Translations under genes and position numbers: made by a program | Assembly: GCA_964036295.1 (NCBI GenBank) | Contig: OZ038465.1 | Span: forward strand, 24,772,870-24,836,869 | Direction of reading: 5' to 3' | From: Plumapathes pennacea | Taxonomy: Eukaryota; Cnidaria; Anthozoa; Antipatharia; Myriopathidae | DNA length: 64,000 bases | In this document: one piece after another, positions 54,923-64,000 of the stretch | Layout: every line of letters starts with the position of its first letter | Position numbering within the stretch: position 1 is the stretch's first letter | Notes under the pieces: generated by a model | Database searches by the model: none | What the model was told of the DNA's origin: nothing | The model's input: the letters and a program-made list of their open reading frames with translations, nothing else

Positions 54923-57241
54923 TCCCCGAGCGGAGCGAGGGTAATAATCACGACGCTAATGCTGTAGTATCGCGCTATTTGGAGGCTCCAAGCGGGTCGC
55001 CATCTCGAAATCTAATGTTCGTGTGTCTGTCAGTCTGTCTGGCGTACGACCTCGTCCCAGGGCCATCCGCGTTAAGCAACGACAAAGGATCGATCACGTG
55101 TCCCGCTGTAGTTTTGTTGATACTCCGACTAAGATTGAACGAAGCAACAATATCGTAACTGCGTTCACGAAAATGAATTTGAAAACTGGAAAACTTGAAA
55201 CAGAACGGTCTCGCGAAGCTCATCTTCAAAAGAGAAGGGAACAGGCACGAGCAAGGCGGAATCGTGAAACGATCGAACAGCGCCAAATCCGTCTAGAGAA
55301 AAGACAACAAACATATTATTACCGACAGCATCATAAACGGAAGCGTGCCGAAGAAAAGGGAACAGCGCTTGAAAGAGCTTCAGACGCCGGTTTGTGTTAA
55401 ACTCAGATACTTATTCAGAAAGGACAAGCAACAAAGGTTAGTCAGCGGGAATCGAACAATTACCGTGACAAATATATTCTATCCCGTAGTTGCAACTCGA
55501 TCACTTCAAGAATGTATTTAACTCTCTATGCTGATTATTTTCCCTCGAAGTATTGTTTTAATACGCTTCTGTCGCCAGTTTCGGCTACCGTACTTGCTCA
55601 GAGCAATCGGAACTTGGAGTCTTGAATGATTTAGTCAGATGTCTTATTTTTTCTTTCAAGACTAAAACTGTAACAAATGCTGTAATCTGACATGCGGTGA
55701 TTGATAATGGTAATAGGACTGAGTGGAGTCCGATTCGGTCTGTAATCATACGAGTGATTACGAAATCGGACGACCGCGCTTCGCGGGAGTCTGATTTCGT
55801 AATCACGAGTATGATTACAGACCAACATCGGACGACACGAAGTCCTCTTACCAATTAATCATAAATATTACAATTTCTGAGAATGAAATGATCATACAGC
55901 TTCAGCGTCTTCTCCTGTACTATACATAAAAACAAAGCATCAAGAAGTACTTCATCGCCGATCTATTTTAACACGCGCGTACACACGGTTCGGCGTTTGT
56001 AAACACGCCGCTTGTTCGTAGTTATCTAGCTCTCAGTTATATCAACTTAAAATACTTGAGAGAAAGAAGAAGCTAGAAAAGAAGAAGAAAAAATCTGTAT
56101 CTTAGCGGGTCGGCACAGCAATTACAAACTTACCGATTTCTTGACGGCTTAATTTTCTAGGAGCGTTTGTCCATCACAGTCCATCACAACAAAGTTAAGT
56201 TTCTTCCATGATTTTGAAATGAATTAACGACGTTCATTGACATTGGCCGAGCCGTAAGTTTCAGAGTGTCTATAGCACAGCATGCTGGCGATGTCGTGAA
56301 CTAAACAAACGCGCCCGACCGGCGAAAATTTCCTGTCTTCTTTCGTTACATAGTGGCTGTTCACGTTCTTTGATTGACCACAAACTGTTCCTTGCATGTT
56401 AAGTTGTCCAAGAATTAACAAAATTCGCCTTTCGAGAAGCCACAAACTCACACCGGCAATCGAGTTTTCCACTGAAAATCAGTGTAACGCTGATTGGTGC
56501 ATTTAAATTTCACTCTTACTTATGATTGGTCAAGCCAACTGTCCGATTACAGAACAAAGAAGTATCCGATTACAGAACAATAGGTGTCCAATTAATGATT
56601 AATCGGGGGGGTTTATGAACCAATCACATTCGAGGAAATTGTAATATTTATGATTACAGCGATAATCGTTCGCAAGCCCTTAGAAGTTTGACTAGGTGTG
56701 AAGCCTGTGTATAATTTGAAGTAAACCGTTCAAGTTTTGCTTTGATTCTGGAGAAATCATGCTGTTTTGAGCGGGTTCACATACAAAACAAATCGAGCTC
56801 ATTCAATATGCATGCCTGAGTCTGGTGCATGCAGTCAGAGTAAAAACAAATCGTACCGGAAGCCTATTTAAATGTATTGTCTATGAACTCAAAATTGGAA
56901 AATCAGTGTTCCTTTTTGCCCGTACTACGCCGGCCGACCAACTTCAACATTTAATTACTAAATTTTGAGAACGTGCTTGGCAGACTGTATGAATTAATTT
57001 GACGTGCCGACCATGGGAAATACGTACTTCGTCACGCTATCGATTCTTTTTTTCAACGCAAAAGTATTAACGCACACCATTCTTTTTCTTCTTCCTTTGC
57101 GTGTAGCACTTGACTTGGAAGAAAAGATTGAGCCAACATTTCGGTAAAACAAGGCTACTCTTGTTGGGAGTACCAAAGTAAAAATCTCATAAATGGCAGA
57201 GCGAGGGGGTTATCGTTTATCCGCGATTATCGTTTTTCTAG
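54923..57241 (+). mobile_element. Helitron-like element, copy D (with nested insert)
   Basis: Plus orientation, starts TCCCCGAGCGGAGCGAGGG at 54923 and ends CTAG at 57238-57241, flanked by A on the left and T on the right, the classic Helitron A^T target. Removing it rejoins the LINE frame exactly, with no target duplication. It carries the longest version of the Arg-rich block (55173-55400; ends ERASDAGLC) and a nested element at 55704-56651. Confidence 0.85.
55704..56651. mobile_element. Nested hairpin/TIR element inside Helitron-like copy D
   Basis: The first 155 bp (55704-55858) are an imperfect palindrome centred on CCGCGCTTCGCGGG. The rest is bounded by inverted ATAAATATTACAATTTC copies (55861 and 56651). 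TGATTG before and TGATTA after may be an imperfect 6-bp duplication of the target in the Helitron-like sequence. A minus-strand 82-codon frame (56224-56472, MENSIAGVSLWL) is not recognised. A TCCGATTACAGAACAA direct repeat lies near 56542 and 56566. Confidence 0.6.
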
Positions 57242-57629
57242 TACTGAAGGAAAATTACAAACATATCCCAGAGGCATTGCTGAAATTTTAAACGATCATT
57301 TTTCTAGCATCGGCAAGAAGCTGGTCAAAGCTTTCGCTAGGGTCGTACCGGATCAGTGTGATACTCTCTCGGAGAGTACGTTTGTCCTCCAGCCTATGAC
57401 GCTTGCTTTTGTCGAGAAGCAACTAAACCAGTTAAAGACCAGCAAGGCTATTGGACTGGATAATACAAGTGATCACCTGCTCCGGGACTCGGCTAAACTC
57501 ATTGCACCCTCCTTGCGCTATATTATCAACCACTCCTTCAAGACTGGTCAGTTTCCATCATCATGGAAATGTGCTAAAGTGACTGCACTCTTTAAACAAG
57601 GTATACCGAGCAATAGTCAAATGATAATG

Positions 57630-59500
57630 GTTTGACTCTCCTTTGCGTTGCGAATTTTCTGTTTTGGTGCTAGCATATTTGCTCACAGAAGCGTATTCAA
57701 AACAGAATAATATATAAACACGCCTGCCGTATAATCTTGGACTGAATTCCCGCCAACTTTGAGCCAAGAGTTTGAGTACAGTGTTACGGAAGAGATTTTG
57801 ATTAAATATTAGTTGATTTATAGTCACGATTTAATATGATTAATATTCATAATTTTAAAATTGATTCTTTTAGTGTTTGAATGCATTATTCGTCAGATAA
57901 TTAGTTTTCACTTAGTGAAGTTCAGGCTGAAAAAGGTCTTGGTTACTCTCAATCCAAATCCGGTCGGCCAAATCTTACCTGGCCTGACTAATTGAGTTTT
58001 AACCTTATCGACCAATGCAGCCTGGATTGAATTTAATCAAGTGTACTGGCCTTTTGTTGTAGTGTACAATTCTTTTGTTATCAGTTATCCGGTTATGTAA
58101 TTATGTATTGTTCAATGGTCTCATCGTTCAAACAAGCACCCTCTCTTAATCCATTAATTAAGTTGTTTACGACAAGTTACGCTTCCTTTCGGAAGGCGGA
58201 GTTTATTTTAAAGCTCCAAAACCCTTGCGTAATGTTATCTGGTCAGTTTTGTTGACTACGCAACTTTAGTAGTCAAGGACTTTTTATGTCTCTTACAACT
58301 TAAGACTTTAGCATTTTTATACCAAGTGGTACTGCGCTCGCCAGATTTTAACTAGGGCACTCTGTTAGTTTAGTAAGTGAACTCTGCCTATTCGTAAACT
58401 ATGAAAGTTTGAGTTAGCTTGCGGAGTGCGTTTCTTTGCATTTAGTTTTCAGTCGCTATGTAGTGACGTACTCCCCGTCTCCTCATTGGTTCTTAATTTT
58501 GATGGACGGATAATTTGAGCTTCGAGTTAGCGTCCGTATTTAAGGGCGCGCACACCTAGTTTTGCTAGAGAGAACCAAACCCAGACCTGTAACAACTTGT
58601 GTGAAGACTTCTAATAAAGTCTGGAAAACTGAGAAGACCTTGACTGGTCTGATCCTGTGTGTACCTCCGTTTGCCACGTGAGAAAACCCCTCGTATTAAG
58701 GGTTTGCTGTGTAAAATCTGCATTTCGCATTAAACCATTACACAATCCAACTTTTAGGCTACCACCACCATTTGACGACAACAGCAGACTCCGCTACGAC
58801 GAACAGGATACTTGCACAGGCTCACCCAGTTTCCGCGTGAAGTGCAAGTCTCCACTCTCCATCAATTATTTAATAAAACAAATTAACAAATAGAGGAAGT
58901 GCCTGTGAACTTTGACATGACGTCAGCGTATCACCTAATTACATGCGAGGATTACAGGGGCGGATCTAGGATTTTGAAAGAGGGGGTGGCTGGAAGCTGA
59001 GTATTGGTGTTTGAGCGCCTGAGACGCGAGCCACTAGGGGGGCCCGGGGACATGCCTCCGCCGCAAAATTTTTGAAATTTTAGGATCTCTGGAATGGCAT
59101 TTCCTGCGTTTTGAGACCACTTTCCAGCACAGTTAAGAGTCTAATTTTCAAACGTGATATACTCTATTTCACGCATGGTGAGCACAATTTGATTACTGCA
59201 TTATAAATTATAGGTATGCAGTAAGTGTTGATAATTTTTTATTTTATGTCAAAATACCCAAAATTCTGAAATGAGAAACTATTACTCCAATATCGTCACA
59301 ACAAAAATTGTTTCAAAAAGACTAGCCCGATCCCAAAGTCAGAAAGGCTTCCGCATGGCCATTACTGTTTAACAGTGCCACCGCGTCCCAACGCTTTTCA
59401 CTCATGACAGATCGAAATGTCCCGAAAAACAACGATTTTCATTGGTTTACACTTTAAATCCTTTTATTTCTTGACGATCCAATCAAAAATCATTCAAGAG
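57630..59500. other. No recognisable gene; possible solo-LTR-like segment
   Basis: A TGTTACGG...CATTACA segment (57782-58741) with a TATTTAAGG (58539) and an AATAAAG (58613) in LTR-like order could be a solo LTR, but there is no second copy and no clear target duplication. A CAGGGGCGGATCTAGGATTT string at 58957 resembles a DNA-element end without a partner. Confidence 0.3.
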
Positions 59501-59579
59501 CTCCTCTAGTCTATATAAACGGACACGAAATGTTTTTACAATCAAATCTGCTCTCAACCACCTGAGCACATTCTCCCGC

Positions 59580-59625
59580 TGAAAGCAACTGACGAAGGAA
59601 ACTAAAGTTTTCCGAAACCGGTCTT
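59580..59625 (+). ncRNA. Hammerhead-like motif in Penelope copy 2 leader
   Basis: CTGACGA (59589-59595), a GGAAAC/GTTTTCC stem with a TAAA loop and a one-base bulge, then GAAAC (59614-59618) followed by CGGTC. As at 13.7 kb there is one extra base between the first core half and the stem. Position upstream of the element's first frame matches the reported location of such motifs in Penelope-like elements. Confidence 0.35.
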
Positions 59626-59671
59626 GCATAAACCAGCCCTGTAAAAAAAGTTCTTTTTAGAGCTAAACCAT

Positions 59672-60440
59672 ATGGCCACTGAAAGCGATTGCGAAATGGC
59701 CGCCACAATCACCGAGATGTCAGAACCACTTCCGACAGCCGTTTCGCCTATAAAGTCCCCAGTCAAGAGGCCACGTTCCAGCAATGACATTCAGTCATCT
59801 CAGTCCACCCCCAAACGTCCAAGGGCAGAAGAGAGCTTCAGACCCATCTGGAACAGAATCGCCTCCCTTCAGACCAGACAAGCGAAGCAAAAAAGTCCTT
59901 GCTCGTTCTTAAGGAACATATCGCCAAATCTACCTGTCCAGTGAGCCTACAGTAGCGGCCTAAACGGCACCTGAGGTCAGACAGACAATTTGACGATGCT
60001 TTAAGAAAGATCTCCAAAAAAGCTGCCTGTGACACTGACACCATAAACAGCCTCAACGCAAAGCTTCCGACCCTGTTCCCAGACCAGCCTCAGCTCGACC
60101 TAGCCCACAAGAGAGTCCATTCAGCTAGCCACAGATCCTTGCAGTGGAAAAATAGAAACCACAAAAGTGCCCAACAACCCCCAGCCACTCCTGCTGACTA
60201 CGCCATACTCCAGGCCAAATTCATGGAACTACAGGCCATGATGAACACTTTCCAAAACTCCAATGTATCTTCTTGTAATAAGAATAAAACTAGAGTTTCA
60301 AAGTATCCAAGTGTCTCTGTCTCTTACTCACATTGCGCCAACCCTGCGCGACTACACCCTAAGCACACAAGAGTAAAAAGGACACAACTGATTTTATCAA
60401 CTTTATCGAGAAAACATCTTCACGAGGCTCAGCTGTTTTA
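59672..60440 (+). pseudogene. Penelope copy 2 N-terminal region (frameshifted)
   Basis: ATG frame 59672-59944 (MATESDCEMAATITEM; then KRPRSSNDIQSSQSTPKRPR). Reading continues in another frame from about 59945 (RQFDDALRKISKKAACDTDT, LFPDQPQLDLAHKRVHSAS) to about 60260. I infer it is the pre-RT region from its position; the sequence itself is not diagnostic. Confidence 0.45.
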
Positions 60441-60477
60441 GCTTCAAGTCATCTTTCGAGATTGTTTTTTCTCGACA

Positions 60478-60492
60478 CTAGAGTATAAAAAG
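60478..60492 (+). promoter_or_regulatory. TATA-box-like sequence
   Basis: GAGTATAAAAAGGCCCCC is an excellent TATA-box match, located between the N-terminal and connector fragments of Penelope copy 2. It may mark the start of a second, inserted copy of the element's leader. No transcript evidence. Confidence 0.3.
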
Positions 60493-60617
60493 GCCCCCGC
60501 TTCCCTACAGCAAACGTTATAGATGTTCAAACATTAAATGTTTAAAAAAATTTTAAGCCGACATAGACCTTCCAGTATACACACTTCTCATCTTGCCACC
60601 CTTCCAGCATTAAAAAA

Positions 60618-61060
60618 ATGGGTGTTATTAAAGGCGAAGTTTTACTCCTACTCAGAACCAACTCTGTTAAAGAATCGATTGAAAAACTCAAACGGGTATT
60701 TGAATCTCGCCTCCACCTAAGAGGCTATCCACATAAACTCGTTCAAACGATTCGTAACGATGTCCAGTTGTCATCCAGACAATCGGCTCTTACTAACAAA
60801 ACCCGAACATCGAGTAGGTCAGTCCTACCGTTTGTCACAACTTTTAATCCGGCCGTGCCGAATCTCAAAAAGATTCTTATGAAACACTTGATATTGGTAC
60901 TTGATATTTAATCAGCCGAACCTTGCTAGAATCTTTTCAGATTCTCCCATTGTCTCTCACAGGAAGGAAAACTCACTTAAAGACTATTTAGTCCGAGCAA
61001 AGATTCCCTCAAGAGACTAATTAAACCAGCCCCCGGTAAACGATGTGGAAGGTGCGGCAG
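60618..61060 (+). pseudogene. Penelope-like RT C-terminal/connector fragment
   Basis: Reads GVIKGEVLLLLRTNSVKES, then RLHLRGYPHKLVQTI, LPFVTTFNPAVPNLKKILMK, FSDSPIVSHRKENSLKDYLV and a CGRCGSG cysteine pair. This is the conserved segment between the reverse transcriptase palm and the endonuclease of Penelope-like elements. A stop and a frame change interrupt it near 60910. Confidence 0.8.
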
Positions 61061-61148
61061 TGGCAACTTACAAAACATAATTATTCCAAGTTTTGGCGCA
61101 ATTTTAATTTAGTACTCCTCCACATCGTTCGGTTGAAGAACGTGTTCG

Positions 61149-61460
61149 TTGTCCTGCATGGTTTTAATCGTCTTTTGTGAAACATGGCCAGGACTCTGCC
61201 TTATTGAAGTAGGAATAATGTGCCAGTTTACTGAAGGACTTAAAAAAGACAAGGAGAAATTACAGTATCCCGCGCCGCACGTATCCCGAAGCGCTATCGG
61301 CTGTCAAGAGCCAGATTGTGACAAGCTATCAGTAGCTGGTTCTTCTTCTTCCAGTATAACAACCTCAAGCCCAGCCTGCACAAATGATGACTGGTACCAT
61401 AGACTGAATTGCTTTAAAGAGCTCAACAAACGGCTCCTAGCTTGCTCAAACGGCGGATAA
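61149..61460 (+). CDS. Unrecognised 103-codon frame
   Basis: Starts MSCMVLIVFCETWPG. Contains GCQEPDCDKLSVAGSSSSSI and CFKELNKRLLACSNGG. Cys-containing but matches no family I know; possibly an exon or chance frame downstream of Penelope copy 2. Confidence 0.2.
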   Translation: MSCMVLIVFCETWPGLCLIEVGIMCQFTEGLKKDKEKLQYPAPHVSRSAIGCQEPDCDKLSVAGSSSSSITTSSPACTNDDWYHRLNCFKELNKRLLACSNGG

Positions 61461-61963
61461 CAAGGAATCGAGACACAGGCGATTTCTTCACAATCGGATA
61501 ACAGTAACCTCATTCAAACTGTCATTGTAGCTTCCCTATCTACCCTCTACTTCCATTGTATCATGCTGATACCATAATATAATTCTGCCCGATTTACATG
61601 AGCAGAACGGCTCAGATAAATTTAACTCTGGCTCACCTGGTCTTCCAAAGGTGGGGAGAATCTGTTTTTTGAGCTTAGGAGTGAAAGTAATGTATACGTG
61701 CAGGCTAAGACAAGATAATATATTCTAAAAATGCTTGAGAACAAAGTAATTGATTTCACAGACTTACCTAAATATCAACTACTGTATCTAAACAAATTTC
61801 ACCCGAAGATTTTCTTTTTACTCTGGTGTTGGAAATTTGTACGTATTGTTGGTTTCACAAATGCTATTAATATAGGTTCATTGCATGATTGCAAATTGCA
61901 AGTTTATGACCCATCAAATATTTCCTCCCGCGCGTGATTGGTAGAATCGTGACACGTGACCGA

Positions 61964-61991
61964 ATAACGTCCGCTCGTGAGCGGACGTTAT
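61964..61991. repeat. Perfect 13-bp-arm hairpin
   Basis: ATAACGTCCGCTC and its exact inverse GAGCGGACGTTAT around a 2-base loop. Isolated; no associated gene. Confidence 0.9.
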
Positions 61992-62019
61992 CAGCGAATA
62001 ACCCCCACCTGGCGAACTA

Positions 62020-62891
62020 ATGTACCAATCAATTCGAAACTCGCACATCCCCCCCCCCCCCCCCCGGGCATTTGAACTTTTCGATTTTCCAATGGTCAAA
62101 TTCCCCACCCTCGGGCCAAAATGACTGTTCAAATGCCCCGGTTTAAGGCTGAATTTAGTGGTCAAATGCCCCACCCCCGGGGCAAAAAAAACCTGAAAAA
62201 CAGATACACGTCTAACAATTTGACTTGTTATTGTGAAAGTCGCGCGCGTCCGAGCTCGATAACGGTGAGTACGTTGGCTAAAATTGTTTCTTTAAGCGAA
62301 TTACACTGTAGGAAGTAAATACGAGTGATTGCAAGACTGAAGCAGATTTATAAACTATATATATGCTGGGCAAAGGGAAAAAAGTCGAAGGGAATTGACA
62401 CGTTTGTTGACAAGAAATGCCGCGAGTCGTGTTCCGACGCACCGAGGGTATTAAAGTCGTTGACATTTTTCTTTAAACCGTACGGCTAACAAAATGCATT
62501 TATTTAACATTCAATGATAAGGTTTCAAACCATACCTTGAGCGAAACAGCGCTTTATTGCGAGTTGTTTAAATCGTAACGGCGCAACATCGGAGATTGAT
62601 CCTCGATAAATGAACGTTGTACTTGGAACATTCACTGATATGCCTCTCAATTCAGACAAAATAAACACTTAGCACACAACGTACGCACAGCTAAAATACT
62701 TTCGCGTAAAGCAGGGCGAAATTGAGGGAATGAGTTCAAATTCCCCACCCCTCCGTGGTTCTGGTCAAAGCCCCACCCCGGGCGAGAGGGGTTGGTCAAA
62801 TTCCCGCCTCCCCGGGCAAGGGAGGCGGTCAAATGCCCGGGGTATGCCCGGGGGGGGGGGGGATGTGCGAGTTTCAAATTGATCGATACAT
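62020..62891. mobile_element. 870-bp element with GGTCAAATGCCCC units and inverted ends
   Basis: Ends ATGTACCAATCAATTCG and, from the right, ATGTATCGATCAATTTG, both followed by AAACTCGCACATCCCCC (about 34-bp inverted ends). Inside each end lie G/C-run and GGTCAAAT(T/G)CCCC units (62042-62185, 62730-62880). The central 540 bp has no clear gene. No target duplication seen. Confidence 0.6.
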
Positions 62892-62956
62892 AACGCTGTT
62901 TATTGACAATATCCGAACACAGTTCTATTTATTTAGTCACAAAAATCATTAGAAGA

Positions 62957-63067
62957 TGACTACTGAGGAGGACATCAATTTATTTGTCGAAAAAGCAGTT
63001 CCAGAAAGCACTAAAAAGCTTCACAGTTTTCGTGCCGTTATTTGCGCTGCGAGAGGAAATATTTGAA
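62957..63067 (+). CDS. Short frame, possible gene-start relic
   Basis: ATG frame of 36 codons: MTTEEDINLFVEKAVPESTK, then KLHSFRAVICAARGN. The first half resembles the N-terminus of multi-copy coral proteins I vaguely recall (..FVEKAVPESTKK..), but I cannot name the family. It stops just before the palindrome at 63087. Confidence 0.25.
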
Positions 63068-63086
63068 GGATAATAAAGAGCAAGGA

Positions 63087-63252
63087 ACTACTTTTGGCTT
63101 CGGAAATATGCACAGATAATTGTCCTTGGACATTATCTGTTCCTCGAAGCTCACAGTTGCCCGAGAGCGAAGCTCGAGGGCAACTGTGAGCTTCGAGGAA
63201 CAGATAATATCCTCGGACAATTATCCGCGCATATTTTCTCGCCAAAAGTAGT
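63087..63252. repeat. 166-bp imperfect palindrome
   Basis: Arms AACTACTTTTGGC... and ...GCCAAAAGTAGTT, with a central GAGAGCGAAGCTC loop; the inner 40 bp on each side are almost perfect. A single hairpin-type MITE. Its loop is similar in style to those at 490 and 55770. Confidence 0.85.
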
Positions 63253-63259
63253 TTATTGT

Positions 63260-64000
63260 TTATATAAAGTGTATTTATTTGGTGATGTTAATAATATGTT
63301 ATGACTTGGATCAACTAAGGGTCGATGAGTGAAAGCTGGACACTGTGAAAGAACTTGAAGCTGCATGTCCAGGAGCACTGATATATAATACATTTATGAC
63401 GAACAGGATGTCTATTTCCATTAACAAAACTTGATTTCTGTTTACCATTGTAAATATCTCAAATGCACTTACAAACTTGACAGAGGGATAGGTTATATTA
63501 TATGTTTTTATTGCAATTTTTACAGATGCAAGTCAGGAAGCAGCCCAGATGTGTATGAGGAGAGAGAGAGTCACAGAAGGAATATTGCTCAAGAAATTGA
63601 GAACAGGCCGGTTATTGAAATCTACACTGGCCACGTGTGAAAAGTGCAACATTTGACAGTTCACTGTATGATAACAGTGGCCCGAACAAAACCTCAGAAG
63701 ACTACATCTCCATGGTCATCCCAAAAATGTCAGGCACAAATTCTGAGCATCCAATACTTGAAGATGCCCCAGCATGACAACTGCAGGCTTACCGTCTTAT
63801 GAGTCAAATTATTTAATTCATATCATTGTTTCATTTCAAGTGATTATCAGATGCTGATTCATAATCTTTCAAAAGTGCTGATCGTTAAGTGTCAGGAGTA
63901 AACTGTGGCTAAGAGGGGTGGGAAAAGTTTTAATGTGTATGATCTCCATTGCGATCAGGCAAGATTTACTTCCAATATTTCAATCTATTTTTTCACACAT
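63260..64000. other. Mostly no recognisable gene; possible exon near 63533-63780
   Basis: An AG acceptor (TTTTTACAG at 63524) precedes Ser/Glu-rich frames (SSPDVYEERESHRRN; later DNSGPNKTSEDYISMVIPKM) that change frame near 63640. It could be an exon of an unknown gene that continues beyond the window. Confidence 0.25.

Larger units (their letters stand above)
54346..57620 (+). pseudogene. CR1/L2-like LINE, split by Helitron-like copy D
   Basis: The upstream block (54346-54922) covers the region between endonuclease and reverse transcriptase: RCFKNYNKEAFLHDLSIIPW, DEHAPLKTKHVKGKQSP, EIRRDRDYHWEKAH, then MWKAIKETLPSNHNG. After the insertion the same frame continues at 57242 with KLQTYPRGIAEILNDHFSS, QLKTSKAIGLDNTS and FKTGQFPSSWKCAKVTALFK, the fingers region of the reverse transcriptase. 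The catalytic palm (YADD-type box) is absent; similarity stops near 57600. Two stops and a frame change exist in the upstream block. Confidence 0.8.
59560..61110 (+). mobile_element. Penelope-like retroelement, copy 2 (defective)
   Basis: Plus orientation. A TATA-like CTATATAAACGG (59512) and a hammerhead-like motif precede an N-terminal frame. The catalytic palm is missing; a C-terminal connector follows at 60618-61060. No GIY-YIG domain remains. It belongs to a different subgroup from copy 1, judging by the connector motifs. Confidence 0.65.

Noticed and set aside
57782-58741. Possible solo LTR (TGTTACGG to CATTACA)
   Set aside because: No paired LTR, no target duplication and no polypurine tract or primer site; kept only as a remark in the non-coding entry.

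Overview
The window looks like intergenic DNA from an animal nuclear genome, most likely an anthozoan cnidarian such as a stony coral or relative. The evidence is a dense mixture of old, nested transposable elements, introns with GT-AG signals, long AT microsatellites, and broken members of gene families that I recall as multi-copy in coral genomes. There are no bacterial operons, rRNA genes, CRISPR arrays or recognisable tRNA genes. I found no intact conventional host gene. Almost every recognisable protein segment belongs to a mobile element or a decayed multi-copy family. Species and family names rest on motif memory, because no database search was possible.

Layout. 0-5 kb: a long (TA)n tract, a palindrome-headed repeat (called R1 here), and a Penelope-like retroelement on the minus strand that carries an inserted 1.1-kb inverted-repeat element. 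5-13 kb: short repeats, part of a Helitron-like element, a LINE endonuclease relic, a TTAA-flanked MITE and a broken C2H2-type gene. 13.3-13.8 kb: a 510-bp foldback element with a hammerhead-like motif, flanked by a 13-bp direct repeat. 16.5-23.2 kb: two Helitron-like copies, one of them splitting a Tigger/pogo transposase gene. 25-37 kb: small MITEs, a multi-exon transposase-like pseudogene with a piggyBac-type MITE in an exon, a P2X7-C-like relic, R1 copy 2, and another multi-exon pseudogene. 37.7-44.2 kb: R1 copy 3, interrupted by a 4.8-kb element with about 250-bp terminal inverted repeats; inside that lies a defective Ty3/gypsy retrotransposon. 44.8-50.5 kb: paired TTA-flanked MITEs, a second copy of an 0.8-kb repeat, and an 874-bp hAT-type element whose ends are arrays of GTCGGCCGAC-like palindromes with a perfect 8-bp target duplication. 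50.6-57.6 kb: Helitron-like copy C, an element carrying an unrecognised 279-codon frame, and a LINE split by Helitron-like copy D. 59.5-64 kb: a second Penelope-like relic and several hairpin or inverted-repeat elements.

The parts do not form a metabolic or defence system. They record successive insertions: Helitron-like into Tigger, Helitron-like into LINE, MITE into Helitron-like, gypsy into a TIR element into R1, TIR element into Penelope, and piggyBac MITE into a transposase exon. The most informative loci are those where an insertion sits inside a recognisable reading frame, because the empty site can be read from the frame: the two Helitron-like insertions (no target duplication) and the TTAA MITE (TTAA duplicated).
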